From positions 1-64,000 of the forward strand of contig NZ_JBJXCT010000001.1 of NCBI RefSeq assembly GCF_046159715.1: a DNA stretch of 64,000 nucleotides, written 5' to 3'. This document shows, piece after piece, positions 25,827 through 34,298 of the stretch. The translations under genes were made by a program, and so were the position numbers. Each line of letters starts with the position of its first letter. Position 1 is the first letter of the stretch. The DNA comes from Pampinifervens sp037481935. Lineage in GTDB: Bacteria > Aquificota > Aquificia > Aquificales > Aquificaceae. The notes below the pieces were generated by a model. It saw only the letters and a list, made by a program, of their open reading frames with translations, made no database searches and was not told the DNA's origin.

Positions 25827-26705
25827 ATGGAGGTGAGAAAGGCAGTTCTGCCAGTGGCTGGCTGGGGGACAAGGTTTCTCCCTGCCACAAAAGCCATGCC
25901 CAAGGAGATGTTTCCAGTCATTGACAAGCCTGTCATTCAGTTCATAGTGGAGGAGTGTCTTGAGGCAGGCATTGACAACGTCATATTCGTCACCGGTAGG
26001 CACAAAAGACCAATAGAACATCACTTTGATATAAACACGGACCTTGAAAAGCACCTGGAGCAGTGTGGAAAGACGGAGCTCCTGAAAAACATCATGGAGA
26101 TAAGCAGGCTCATAAATCCCATATACATAAGGCAAAAGGAGCAGCTGGGGCTGGGACATGCAGTGCTCGTGGCCGAACCTGTGGTGGGCTATGAGCCATT
26201 TATAGTATGTCTGGGTGATGTGATACTCAGAGACGAGGATAATGTGCTCAGGAAGATGATGGAGGTTTACAGAAGGTTTGGTAAGAGCGTTATAGCGGTT
26301 TTTGAGGTGGAGCAGAAGGATGTTTCAAAATACGGCATAATAGACGGCAGACATATTGAGAAGGACATATACATAATAGATGACCTGGTGGAAAAACCAA
26401 AGCCTGAAGAAGCCCCATCAAGGCTTGCCATAGTAGGCAGATATCTCTTCACACCTAGAATATTTGAAAAACTCAAGATAACTCCTCCCGGTAAAGGTGG
26501 TGAAATACAGCTCACCGACGCCATAAAGCTACTGCTGGAAGAAGAGGCTGTCTACGCCATAAAAATTGACTCAAGGGTCTACGACACAGGAACCCCCATG
26601 GGATACATTCAGACCATTCTTGAGTTTGCTCTGCAGAGGGAAGACCTGAGAGATGGCCTGCTTAAATACATGAGAGAACTCATAATAGAACCTACTGAGG
26701 TATAA
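25827..26705 (+). CDS. galU: UTP-glucose-1-phosphate uridylyltransferase
   Basis: A 292-residue nucleotidyltransferase making UDP-glucose. It has the N-terminal VLPVAGWGTRFLPATKAMPK, EMFPVIDKPVIQF, FVTGRHKRPIEHHFD, VCLGDVILRD, LVEKPKPEEAPS and GKGGEIQLTDAI, all diagnostic. GGAGG precedes the ATG. It should feed cell-surface polysaccharide synthesis. Confidence 0.96.
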   Translation: MEVRKAVLPVAGWGTRFLPATKAMPKEMFPVIDKPVIQFIVEECLEAGIDNVIFVTGRHKRPIEHHFDINTDLEKHLEQCGKTELLKNIMEISRLINPIYIRQKEQLGLGHAVLVAEPVVGYEPFIVCLGDVILRDEDNVLRKMMEVYRRFGKSVIAVFEVEQKDVSKYGIIDGRHIEKDIYIIDDLVEKPKPEEAPSRLAIVGRYLFTPRIFEKLKITPPGKGGEIQLTDAIKLLLEEEAVYAIKIDSRVYDTGTPMGYIQTILEFALQREDLRDGLLKYMRELIIEPTEV

Positions 26706-26717
26706 TTTATAACCATT

Positions 26718-27584
26718 ATGCTGAGACTGTCTTTAGGGCTAGCCATACTCTTTACTTACATAGTGATGATATGGGGTGGGGCGGTCAGGTCAACAGACTC
26801 TGGTCTCGCCTGCCCAGATTGGCCCCTGTGCTATGGTAATTTCCAGCCTCCGAAGGACACCGCCGCAAAGCTGGAGATGGGGCACAGGACAGTAAGCGGT
26901 CTTGCGGGTATATTTGTATTTACCACCTTCTTTCTCCTGTGGTTCAGACACAGGACTGCCCCCAGGTCTGCCAAAATAGTTTCACTTGTTGCTCTTATAT
27001 TCACGCTGTCTGCTGCTCTTACAGGCATGAAGATGATAAGGTCTGAAGCACCGAACCTCAAGTATGTCTCTCATATGCTCCTCGAATCTTTCCATATATA
27101 TGAGTCCATGATAATTCTGGGTGCACTTGTTCTCACATACAGGTTTCTTCAAAAGGAAGAAGTTCCCGGTGGGGTGCCCTGGTGGGCTTACGCCTTTGCT
27201 CTTACCACCATGATTACTGGCGTTTTAGTCAGATACACGGGCTCTGGTGAAGCCTGTGGTCATGAGTGGCCCACATGTGCAGGAAAGCTCATTCCCGACC
27301 TTACCAACTGGCAGGTTGCCCTGCAGTTCGCCCACAGAAACATATCTTATGTGACCTGGCTTGCCTTCCTTCTGGCAATGGTGTCTGGCTTTAACAGGAC
27401 TACTCTCACAGCCTTCCTTTTAATAAACCTTCAGTTTCTCTTTGCCATATCTATGGTGGTATCCGGCTTTTTCCTTCCCTTTGTATTCCTTGACACTGCC
27501 ATGGGCTTTTTCCTCTTTGCCTGGCTCACATACAACCTCCAGCTTAAGAAAACGCCCGAGCTAAAGGTAAAACCTGCATGGTAG
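26718..27584 (+). CDS. ctaA: Heme A synthase (CtaA/COX15)
   Basis: A 288-residue, eight-helix membrane protein converting heme O to heme A. The first half has GGAVRSTDSGLACPDWPLC, GHRTVSGLAG and ESFHIYESM; the second has VRYTGSGEACGHEWPTC and FAHRNISYV. The paired extracytoplasmic cysteines are kept in both halves. The expected fourth heme histidine in the last helix appears as aspartate (about residue 259 in FLDTAMGFFLFAW). It overlaps ctaB by seven bases. Confidence 0.9.
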   Translation: MLRLSLGLAILFTYIVMIWGGAVRSTDSGLACPDWPLCYGNFQPPKDTAAKLEMGHRTVSGLAGIFVFTTFFLLWFRHRTAPRSAKIVSLVALIFTLSAALTGMKMIRSEAPNLKYVSHMLLESFHIYESMIILGALVLTYRFLQKEEVPGGVPWWAYAFALTTMITGVLVRYTGSGEACGHEWPTCAGKLIPDLTNWQVALQFAHRNISYVTWLAFLLAMVSGFNRTTLTAFLLINLQFLFAISMVVSGFFLPFVFLDTAMGFFLFAWLTYNLQLKKTPELKVKPAW

Positions 27585-28456
27585 GTAGAGCGGTAGCATA
27601 CAGCAACCTGATAAGGGACTACATAGTCCTTACGAAGCCAGGTATAGTGCTTCTTGTTCTCATAACCACTCTTACAGGTATGTATCTTGCAAAAAGGGGG
27701 TTTCCAGACCCATGGCTCATATTCTGGACGCTTCTGGGGACTGGTCTTGCCTCTGCGGGTTCAGCGGTGCTTAACCAGTTTTTTGACAGGGACCTTGATG
27801 CACTCATGAGCAGAACAAAAGACAGACCCCTCCCCAGTGGTAGCATAACACCTTTAAACGCCCTTGTTTTTGGTTTCTCTCTGCTTCTGCTTTCTGCGGT
27901 TGTAATGCTTCTTGAGGTAAACCTGCTTGCCACCTTCTTTGTTTTTCTTGCCTCCTTTTTTTATGTGGTTGTTTACACAGTTGCCCTGAAGAGAAGGAGC
28001 CCTCTTGCAACGGAGATAGGTGGTGTATCCGGGTCTCTGCCACCGGTTATAGGGTATGCGGCAGTAAGGGGGGAGGTGGGCTTTGAAGCCCTTATACTCT
28101 TTCTCATAATGTTTCTCTGGCAACCGCCCCACTTCTGGGTTCTTGCCATAAAGTATGCGGAGGACTACAGAAAGGCTGGAATCCCAACTCTGCCAGTTTC
28201 AAAGGGCATAGAGCATACCAAGATAAAGACCCTCATATACACAGCAGGGCTTTTACCCCTGAGCCTGCTACCTTCACTCTATGGGCTTGCAGGGCACATA
28301 TACTTTGTCTCAGCTCTCGTGCTCAGCAGTATATATCTGCTTCTTACCATAAAGTTCGTCCTGTCTAAAAAGCCTAATGGCATGTTTCTGTTCTTTTACT
28401 CAGTTCTATACATAGCTCTTCTCTTTTCCCTTATGGTTTCTGACATGAGGAGATAG
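27578..28456 (+). CDS. ctaB: Protoheme IX farnesyltransferase (heme O synthase)
   Basis: A 292-residue UbiA-type prenyltransferase that adds a farnesyl group to heme B. It has the first aspartate motif NQFFDRDLDALMSRTKDRPLP, the YVVVYTVALKRRSPLATEIGG loop in two parts, PPVIGYAAV and the second motif WQPPHFWVLAIKYAEDYRK. Nine membrane helices fit the family. It forms an operon with ctaA and the oxidase-like gene that follows by three bases. Confidence 0.96.
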   Translation: MVGRAVAYSNLIRDYIVLTKPGIVLLVLITTLTGMYLAKRGFPDPWLIFWTLLGTGLASAGSAVLNQFFDRDLDALMSRTKDRPLPSGSITPLNALVFGFSLLLLSAVVMLLEVNLLATFFVFLASFFYVVVYTVALKRRSPLATEIGGVSGSLPPVIGYAAVRGEVGFEALILFLIMFLWQPPHFWVLAIKYAEDYRKAGIPTLPVSKGIEHTKIKTLIYTAGLLPLSLLPSLYGLAGHIYFVSALVLSSIYLLLTIKFVLSKKPNGMFLFFYSVLYIALLFSLMVSDMRR

Positions 28457-28459
28457 ATA

Positions 28460-29785
28460 ATGCAAAGAAGATGGCTTATGCTTTCCATAATCTCACTGGG
28501 GCTTGGTGGTTTTCTTGCCCTTGTTGCGGCCGTGGCGAGGACTCCTGCGGTCTACAAGCTGGTCCCTCCAGGATACTTTTATCATTCGATCATAGGGCAT
28601 GTGGACCTTGCCATAGTGGGCTTTTTCCTGACTTTTAGTCTTCTTCTCTGGCAGATAACCTTCAGAGAGGAGCTAAAACTTCCCTTCTACCTTTCCCTGG
28701 GTGGCGTTTTCCTCATAGCTTTTGTCTCCCTGCTGGGCATTGGCAGGGGGGTATCCAACAACTATCTGCCCACTATAGACCATCCCCTCTTCTGGCTCGG
28801 TGCTTTTATTTTCTTTGCGGGCTTCTGGCTTGGTGCCTTTATATTAACAGGCAAGGCAGAGTCCGGAGTGTTTTCAGAAAATCCGAGGGAGCACCTTGCC
28901 TCCGTGTCGGTTCTGCTTTCCGTGCTTATGTTTTTTGCCTTTGTTACTTCTATTCCCAAGTCGGGCTCAAGGGAGGAGCTTTACCTGTTTTATGAAAGGC
29001 TCTACTGGGCACCGGGACATGTGCATCAGTTTATAAACGGTGTGATGTTTCTGTATGCATGGTATTACCTGTTTGAGATAAGGGGCGTAAAGCTTCAGCT
29101 TGGAAGGCTCAAGTATCTGAGTTTTCTCTTTCTTTCTTTCTGCTTTATGTATGTGTTCATTCCCGTAATATTTGGAGACCCGGTCTCCGAGAGTGCAAGA
29201 AGGCTCACGGACCTTGGTTATGCTGTGGGGCTTGGTCTTCCCATATTTTTTCACATATTTTTCCTGCTTAAAAACTTCAGGGCTGGCAGGGACCTTTATT
29301 CAACCGCCTTTGTCATTTCCCTTACCCTCTATCTTCTTGGCGTTTTCATAGCCTATGCGGGAGTGCTTCCCTCTCTTGTGTATTATTTTATAGAACCCTC
29401 TGCGGGATACATGGGCATGAAGTCCAGCCTGAGCATACCCGCTCACTACCACGGCGTGATAACAAGTCAGACTCTTGCCTTCATGGCAGTTGCCTATCAT
29501 CTCTTTAAGGAGTTTGGCTACACTCAGAAGCTCAGCAAGATTTCCCTGCCACAGGTTTATCTTTATGGTTCTGGTATGGTGCTTTTCGTGCTGGGGCTTT
29601 TCTTTGCAGGACTCAAGGGTGCACCGAGGAAGACCTATGGCACTGGCTTTACCGATGACCCCCTTGTGCTTCTGTCTCTGAGTCTTATGGGTGTGGGCAC
29701 CCTTCTTGCGGTGGCAGGCGGGGTGATTTTCGTGCTCTACTCCCTGAGGGTTCTGTCTAAAGGCTCTCAGGCTCTATCTGAGTAA
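28460..29785 (+). CDS. Divergent heme-copper oxidase subunit I-like protein
   Basis: A 441-residue protein with about 12 membrane helices. The low-spin heme histidine can be placed in GHVDLAIVGFF (H47), a helix VI motif in YWAPGHVHQFINGVM (H187, H189) and the helix X pair in PAHYHGVITSQTLAFM (H329, H331), which aligns with AHFHYVLS of classical oxidases. The helix VI tyrosine is replaced by phenylalanine and I see no HH pair for helix VII. It follows ctaB, so it could be a terminal oxidase subunit or a related assembly factor. No subunit II or III is adjacent. Confidence 0.65.
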   Translation: MQRRWLMLSIISLGLGGFLALVAAVARTPAVYKLVPPGYFYHSIIGHVDLAIVGFFLTFSLLLWQITFREELKLPFYLSLGGVFLIAFVSLLGIGRGVSNNYLPTIDHPLFWLGAFIFFAGFWLGAFILTGKAESGVFSENPREHLASVSVLLSVLMFFAFVTSIPKSGSREELYLFYERLYWAPGHVHQFINGVMFLYAWYYLFEIRGVKLQLGRLKYLSFLFLSFCFMYVFIPVIFGDPVSESARRLTDLGYAVGLGLPIFFHIFFLLKNFRAGRDLYSTAFVISLTLYLLGVFIAYAGVLPSLVYYFIEPSAGYMGMKSSLSIPAHYHGVITSQTLAFMAVAYHLFKEFGYTQKLSKISLPQVYLYGSGMVLFVLGLFFAGLKGAPRKTYGTGFTDDPLVLLSLSLMGVGTLLAVAGGVIFVLYSLRVLSKGSQALSE

Positions 29786-30437
29786 AGTCCCTCACTACCC
29801 TGTGCGTGGAGTCAGAGATCTCACCATCCCTTATCACCCTTACTGTCTTCATACCTGCACACCTTGCGGCGCTTACTTCCTCTTCCACATCGGATATGAA
29901 GAGGCATTCCTCGGGCTTTATCCCGATGCTCATAGCTATACTGAGGTAAGACTCCCTTTCCTTCTTGCCCCCCACGGAAGTGTCAAAGAAACCATCAAAG
30001 AGATAAGTTATGTCCCCATACTCTGTGTTTCCAAAAAATAGCTTCTGAGCCTTTACAGAGCCAGAGGAATACACATAGAGCCTGTAGCCCTTTTCCTTCC
30101 ACTCTTTGAGCCTTTTATAGGCATCTTCGTAGATGTGTCCCTTAAGCTCTCCAGAGAGAAAGCCCTCCTCCCATATGTGTCCCTGAAGCTCTTTGAGAAG
30201 AGGCTCTTTGAGGTCCCTGTCTATCCAGTCCTCAAAGGTTTTTACCGCCAGCTCAAGGTCTACCCTCTGACCGAGCCTTTCCTCAAGTTTCTTTATTATG
30301 TCTTTCATGTGCCCCTCTTCCCAGTGAGCACCGAGAAAATCCCGGAGCTTTTTCTTTGAGTAGGGGAACATGACCTCCCTTACATAGTGAAGGGAAGAGG
30401 TCGTCCCCTCTATATCTGTGATTATAGCTTTTATCAT
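29757..30437 (-). CDS. mtnC: Enolase-phosphatase E1 of methionine salvage
   Basis: A 226-residue HAD enzyme (IITDIEGTTSSLHYVREVMFP in two parts) with the second motif VYSSGSVKAQKL and the acidic FISDVEEEVSAA. It converts the diketo-phosphopentane to acireductone. Its ATG overlaps the mtnD stop by four bases. Its last 29 bases overlap the oxidase-like gene on the other strand. Confidence 0.95.
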   Translation of the reverse strand: MIKAIITDIEGTTSSLHYVREVMFPYSKKKLRDFLGAHWEEGHMKDIIKKLEERLGQRVDLELAVKTFEDWIDRDLKEPLLKELQGHIWEEGFLSGELKGHIYEDAYKRLKEWKEKGYRLYVYSSGSVKAQKLFFGNTEYGDITYLFDGFFDTSVGGKKERESYLSIAMSIGIKPEECLFISDVEEEVSAARCAGMKTVRVIRDGEISDSTHRVVRDFTQIEPESL

Positions 30438-30988
30438 GCCAGCTCCAGGAGCTCATCGTGAGAAGGTATCTTTGTAGATATATCTGAGCCAGTGAAGTTT
30501 GCAACCCAGCCCTCTGGTATGGAGAAGAACCTTATAGCCTTGAAGAAGGGCTCTGTGCCCATGTCAAACCAGTGTTTAGTGTTGGCCGGCACGCTTATAA
30601 AGTCCCCTTTTTCACACACAACCACATAAACCCTGTCATCAGGATGAAGATAAAAGGTTCCAGAGCCGTCTACAAAGAACCTTACCTCAAAGTCCGAATG
30701 TGTATGCTCTGAAAGAAACATGTTTCTTAGCTCTTCCTTTCTTGGATGGTCGGGTGTGAGGCTCACCACGTCTATGGACTTAAAATCAAACTCCCTGACT
30801 ATCCTGTCCACATCCTCCCTGTAAGCCTGTAGCACCTCTTCCTGGCTTGCAGACCATGGAAGTTCTCTGTCTGTCTTCCACCTCTCAAGGCGAACACCTA
30901 TGGTGGATAGCCTGCGGGCTATCTCTTCGTATTCCTTCACAGTCTCTACAAGTTTTCCCTCTTGGTCAAAGATGGCAAGTAGGCTCAT
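30434..30988 (-). CDS. mtnD: Acireductone dioxygenase
   Basis: A 184-residue cupin. The metal ligands are in EHTHSDFEVRFFVDGSG and the later histidine in PANTKHWFDMG. It cleaves acireductone to the keto acid of methionine and formate (or CO with nickel). Its start ATGA overlaps the end of the restriction enzyme gene, an inserted partner, while mtnC follows by overlap. Confidence 0.95.
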   Translation of the reverse strand: MSLLAIFDQEGKLVETVKEYEEIARRLSTIGVRLERWKTDRELPWSASQEEVLQAYREDVDRIVREFDFKSIDVVSLTPDHPRKEELRNMFLSEHTHSDFEVRFFVDGSGTFYLHPDDRVYVVVCEKGDFISVPANTKHWFDMGTEPFFKAIRFFSIPEGWVANFTGSDISTKIPSHDELLELA

Positions 30989-30990
30989 GC
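30984..30990. repeat. 7-bp direct repeat at the mtnD-side edge of the restriction-modification pair
   Basis: On the coding strand GCATGAG spans the ATGA overlap between the endonuclease stop and the mtnD start. The same seven bases occur at 32829-32835, the other edge of the inserted pair. Four of the seven bases are forced by the ATGA overlap, so chance is possible. Confidence 0.4.
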
Positions 30991-31680
30991 TGGACCTCCT
31001 GAAAGTATCATAGCCTTCCTAATAGACTCCACGAGCTCATCCTCGTTATAAATATATTTCACACCCTTGTCTTTTTTTACGGAGAATATCACAAAAACCT
31101 CTCCACCAACCTCCCTTTTAAATCTTTCATGAGAAGCCTTTAGCCAGCTTCTCCAGTTATGCACCTGAGGAGTTTGTTGATAGGTGATAGGCTTTATCTG
31201 AAGGCCTATTATTCCATTTTTACATTTTATGTAAAAGTCAATGTTATATTTTCTGTCCCAGATATCAGGTGCAGGCTCAATTTTCACTCCAAGCATATCC
31301 TCAAGGCGTTGGTAAACAGTTTGTTTTTCTCTAATATAGCCCTGAAATGTTCTGTTGAATACCAGCTCTCTTATGTAAGAAACACAGTCTTCGTCTGTTA
31401 TACTTTCTATCTCCTTTCTTATATTCTCGTGAATTCTTTTACAAAGTTCAAGCCCAAGCAGTTCAAGATAATGGTCTATAGTAAGTTCTGGAATATGCTT
31501 TCTCATATCTTCGTATTTATTTGGTCTGACCTTCTCTCTATAGTATTCAATCCAATCTTCCAGTTTTTTGGGAGAACACTGTCGTATTTCCTCAGCCACT
31601 TTCCCCACATACTTTGGTCTATTCAGTTGCCATCGGTTTGTAGCAATATTCAGTAACCACTCCTTTCTTTTGTTATTCAT
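30985..31680 (-). CDS. MjaI-like type II restriction endonuclease
   Basis: A 231-residue protein. Residues such as NIATNRWQLNRPKYVGKVAE, ELTIDHYLELLGLELCKRI, ELVFNRTFQGYIREK and IGLQIKPITYQQTPQVHNW recall the MjaI family, which cuts CTAG; IDFYIK..GLQIKP offers a PD-(D/E)xK-like core. It overlaps the methyltransferase by eight bases. It is visibly richer in A+T than the flanking mtn genes. Specificity is inferred from family resemblance and from the cytosine-N4-type methyltransferase beside it. Confidence 0.75.
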   Translation of the reverse strand: MNNKRKEWLLNIATNRWQLNRPKYVGKVAEEIRQCSPKKLEDWIEYYREKVRPNKYEDMRKHIPELTIDHYLELLGLELCKRIHENIRKEIESITDEDCVSYIRELVFNRTFQGYIREKQTVYQRLEDMLGVKIEPAPDIWDRKYNIDFYIKCKNGIIGLQIKPITYQQTPQVHNWRSWLKASHERFKREVGGEVFVIFSVKKDKGVKYIYNEDELVESIRKAMILSGGPA

Positions 31681-32833
31681 CCCTTACCTCCTCTGCTATG
31701 TCCATCTGAACCATTTTTCTGTTTATGTGTATTCTGTTCTTCAGAAAAACCTTAGCCCTGACCGTATCCGAGTCTGCTAGTTCATTATATATTCTGAGTA
31801 TAACATCCTTTCCTTTCACATACTTATTTAGGTATTCAATAGCAGATTTCTTGTCTTTAATTCTTATATTTGCAAGTTTTACTTTCAATCCTGTAGAAAG
31901 CAGTATGGTATCTTCAGAAACCACATCCACAACTCTGTATAAGCTATCTTTACCAAGCTTTAACATTCTTTCATCAATTAATGGTTTTGCATCCTTAACA
32001 CTTGGTCTGTAGTCTACTGGTTCTGTCTTAAACTCCTTATGCTCTCTTTTTATAATATCAAGCCCGAATACGCCCAGCTTCTGCCTTGCTATAGATGCAT
32101 ATCTCTCATTAACCTCGTAGCCCACAGCCTTTCTATTTAGCTTAACCGCCACCTTAAGAGTGGTTCCACTGCCTGAAAAGGGGTCAAGCACTGTATCTCC
32201 AACGAAAGAAAACATCTTTATAAGTCTTCTTGGGAGCTCTTCAGGAAATACCGCTTCGTGGTCTATCTGCCTTGCACCTCCAAAGTTCCAGTGACCTGAA
32301 AAATATTCTTTCCATTCTTCTTTTGTCAACTTAGAGGCTTCTTTGATATTCCTTTCAACTTTTCTTTTGCCTTCCTTTTTGAATATAAGAATAAACTCGT
32401 AGTCTATTTCTACAACTCCATTCGGTGGATAGGGAAAACTTCCCATGATGTTTGCACCGCCGGTGGTGTTCATGGTGGTTTTCTTCTGCCATATTATGGC
32501 ACCCATATAGTCAAAACCTATTTGCTCACACATGGATATTACTTCTGCATGCAAGGGTATTACTTTATACTTTCCGTATACAACACTTCTGGCAAACTGG
32601 TCTCCTATGTTAATACACAGCTTCGTCCCGCCTTTTAAAACTCTAAAGCACTCTCTAAACACGAGGTAAAGGTCTTTTAAATACTTATGAAGGCTCTGCC
32701 CATATCCTATCTGACCTTCAACTCCATAATCTTTTATATGCCAGTAAGGTGGCGAGGTAACAACAAGGTCTACACTTTCATCCTCCAGTTCCTCCATACT
32801 TCTCGCATCTGCAATATAAAGCCTTGCCCTCAT
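31673..32833 (-). CDS. Type II DNA methyltransferase, probably cytosine-N4 (CTAG-type)
   Basis: A 386-residue beta-class enzyme: motif IV TSPPYWHIKDYG comes first and motif I DPFSGSGTTLKVAVKLNRK later. SPPYW is the form seen in cytosine-N4 enzymes such as those for CTAG. A C-terminal extension of about 130 residues (TGLKVKLANIRIKDKKSAI, then EYLNKYVKGKDVILRIY) looks like a nuclease-type thermonuclease/beta domain without a clear role. It overlaps mtnB and the endonuclease gene. The gene is A+T rich, which fits horizontal transfer. Confidence 0.85.
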   Translation of the reverse strand: MRARLYIADARSMEELEDESVDLVVTSPPYWHIKDYGVEGQIGYGQSLHKYLKDLYLVFRECFRVLKGGTKLCINIGDQFARSVVYGKYKVIPLHAEVISMCEQIGFDYMGAIIWQKKTTMNTTGGANIMGSFPYPPNGVVEIDYEFILIFKKEGKRKVERNIKEASKLTKEEWKEYFSGHWNFGGARQIDHEAVFPEELPRRLIKMFSFVGDTVLDPFSGSGTTLKVAVKLNRKAVGYEVNERYASIARQKLGVFGLDIIKREHKEFKTEPVDYRPSVKDAKPLIDERMLKLGKDSLYRVVDVVSEDTILLSTGLKVKLANIRIKDKKSAIEYLNKYVKGKDVILRIYNELADSDTVRAKVFLKNRIHINRKMVQMDIAEEVRDE

Positions 32834-32835
32834 GC
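32829..32835. repeat. 7-bp direct repeat at the mtnB-side edge of the restriction-modification pair
   Basis: On the coding strand GCATGAG spans the ATGA overlap between the mtnB stop and the methyltransferase start, matching the copy at 30984-30990. An ancestral mtnB-mtnD ATGA junction split by the insertion would leave this pattern. Confidence 0.4.
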
Positions 32836-33426
32836 CTTCAGAATCATCTTAAGCTCGCATTCAAGGAGGAACTCAAAAGCCTCAAGCCTTATGTATGCCT
32901 CCCTTATACTTCTGCCCCAGGTGTAGAGTCCATGAGACTTGAGAAGAAAGCCGTAGAATTTGCCCTCTCTGAGCCTGCCTTCAACCAGCTTAGAGAGCTC
33001 CTCCATGTGTTGGGAGTTTTCAAAAACTGGAACGCATAAGCTCGTTTCATGTGTTTTTATGCCGTCAAAGGCCTTTAAAAGTTCGTATCCCTCAAGCCAT
33101 ACGTCACCCTTGGATACTCTTGATATGAGGGTGGAATTGACCGAGTGAACATGAAGGACTGAATTGACCTCTGGAAAGGCTCTGTATACCAGAAGATGAA
33201 GGAAAGTTTCTGCGGAGGGTTTTTTTGAACCTTCCATAACATCACCCTTCAGGTTAACTATAACAAAGTCCTCTCTTGTGAGATGTCCCTTGTGGCTTCC
33301 AGATGCGGTTATGAGCACCTTATCCTCTCCAAGCCTTGCAGAGAGGTTCCCACCGCTCGCAGGAAGCCATCCCCTTGAATGGAGAACCCTACCAATCTCT
33401 ATGAGCTCAGAGACTTCAGCGTGCAT
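32830..33426 (-). CDS. mtnB: Methylthioribulose-1-phosphate dehydratase
   Basis: A 198-residue class II aldolase-type zinc enzyme: PASGGNLSARLGED, ITASGSHKGHL, LHLLVYRAFPEVNSVLHVHS with the zinc histidines, the acid in AETFLHLL, and KSHGLYTWG with the third histidine. It acts upstream of mtnC and mtnD, so despite the two inserted genes the salvage operon order is kept. mtnA is not in the window. Confidence 0.93.
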   Translation of the reverse strand: MHAEVSELIEIGRVLHSRGWLPASGGNLSARLGEDKVLITASGSHKGHLTREDFVIVNLKGDVMEGSKKPSAETFLHLLVYRAFPEVNSVLHVHSVNSTLISRVSKGDVWLEGYELLKAFDGIKTHETSLCVPVFENSQHMEELSKLVEGRLREGKFYGFLLKSHGLYTWGRSIREAYIRLEAFEFLLECELKMILKA

Positions 33427-33432
33427 AGGGTT

Positions 33433-33438
33433 TATAAT
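33433..33438 (+). promoter_or_regulatory. -10 element of the fliJ-like gene
   Basis: TATAAT lies six bases before the ATG at 33445, in a gap of only 18 bases to the divergent mtnB start. A start site at or beside the ATG (leaderless mRNA) is expected. The same sequence is AT-rich on the mtnB side as well. Confidence 0.5.
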
Positions 33439-33444
33439 TTTAAC

Positions 33445-33852
33445 ATGGCCTTAAGAAGGATAATAAAACTGAAGGAGGGTATAAAGGAGGCAAGGGCAAG
33501 GGAGCTGAGAGAAGTTCAGATGCAGATTGAGGCCATAAAAGAGCAGATAAAAGCTTTGGAAGGTGAGGCAGAAGCTGTAAACGAGAAGGCAAAGGTTTCC
33601 TTTTCTGAGGGCCTGCTCTTTCAATACAGGGCCCTTATGGCCAGGAAAAAGGAACTGACAGAAAAGCTCCGAGAGCTGGAGGTTTTGAGAGAGGAAAGGA
33701 AAGAAAAGCTAAAACAGGCTTACAGAGATGTAAAGGCGCTTGATATACTCAGAGTAAACAGAGAAAGGGAGAGCATGGTAAAAAACCTGAACTTTGAGTT
33801 TCAGAAAGCGGGATTTTTACATCTTATAAAGCACAGGTTGTGGAATGGTTAA
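33445..33852 (+). CDS. fliJ: FliJ-like flagellar export coiled-coil protein
   Basis: About 135 residues from the ATG at 33445 (MALRRIIKLKEGIKEARAR); an upstream extension would run through mtnB. It is one long antiparallel coiled coil (MQIEAIKEQIKALEGEAEAV, KELTEKLRELEVLREERKEK) ending YRDVKALDILRVNRERE, the FliJ pattern. FliJ activates the flagellar export ATPase. The following MotE-like gene overlaps it by eight bases, which supports a flagellar role. Confidence 0.7.
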   Translation: MALRRIIKLKEGIKEARARELREVQMQIEAIKEQIKALEGEAEAVNEKAKVSFSEGLLFQYRALMARKKELTEKLRELEVLREERKEKLKQAYRDVKALDILRVNRERESMVKNLNFEFQKAGFLHLIKHRLWNG

Positions 33853-34267
33853 GGTTCTACTTTCTGCGCTGCTTTTTTTCAGCTTTGCCTTTCCTCAGTC
33901 TGCCCTTCAGAAAAAACTGAAGGAAGAAAGGGAGAAGAAGGCGAGAGATGAGCTGAGTGCAATCTCAAAGGACCTTGAGGAAAAGCTCAGAAAGATTGAA
34001 GAAGAAAGGAAAAAACTTGAAGAACTTAAAAGAGCACCAGCTCCAAAGGAGGAACAAAGACCGGAGGTGAAAAAACTTGTGGATATATTCAACAAGGCAT
34101 CTCCTGACGAGGCGGGTGCCATAATGAACAATCTTGACCCGAACCTGGCTGCAGAGATTCTGCTAAACCTTAGGGAAAGACAGGCGGCTGCCATACTGGA
34201 GGCTATGGACCCACAAAAGGCTGCGGAGGTTTCCAGAATTGTAATGGAGAAAAGGGGGAAAAGGTGA
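33845..34267 (+). CDS. motE: MotE-like periplasmic protein (MgtE N-terminal-like domain)
   Basis: A 140-residue protein with a signal peptide (MVKVLLSALLFFSFAFPQSA), a charged coiled coil (KDLEEKLRKIEEERKKLEEL) and a C-terminal helical domain like the MgtE intracellular domain: VDIFNKASPDEAGAIMNNLD, AAEILLNLRERQAAAILEAM and DPQKAAEVSRIV. This layout is that of MotE, which chaperones MotC in other bacteria, and it follows a FliJ-like gene. Confidence 0.75.
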   Translation: MVKVLLSALLFFSFAFPQSALQKKLKEEREKKARDELSAISKDLEEKLRKIEEERKKLEELKRAPAPKEEQRPEVKKLVDIFNKASPDEAGAIMNNLDPNLAAEILLNLRERQAAAILEAMDPQKAAEVSRIVMEKRGKR

Positions 34268-34298
34268 GCTTATAGGCTCATAAGAAATTTTTAAAGGT

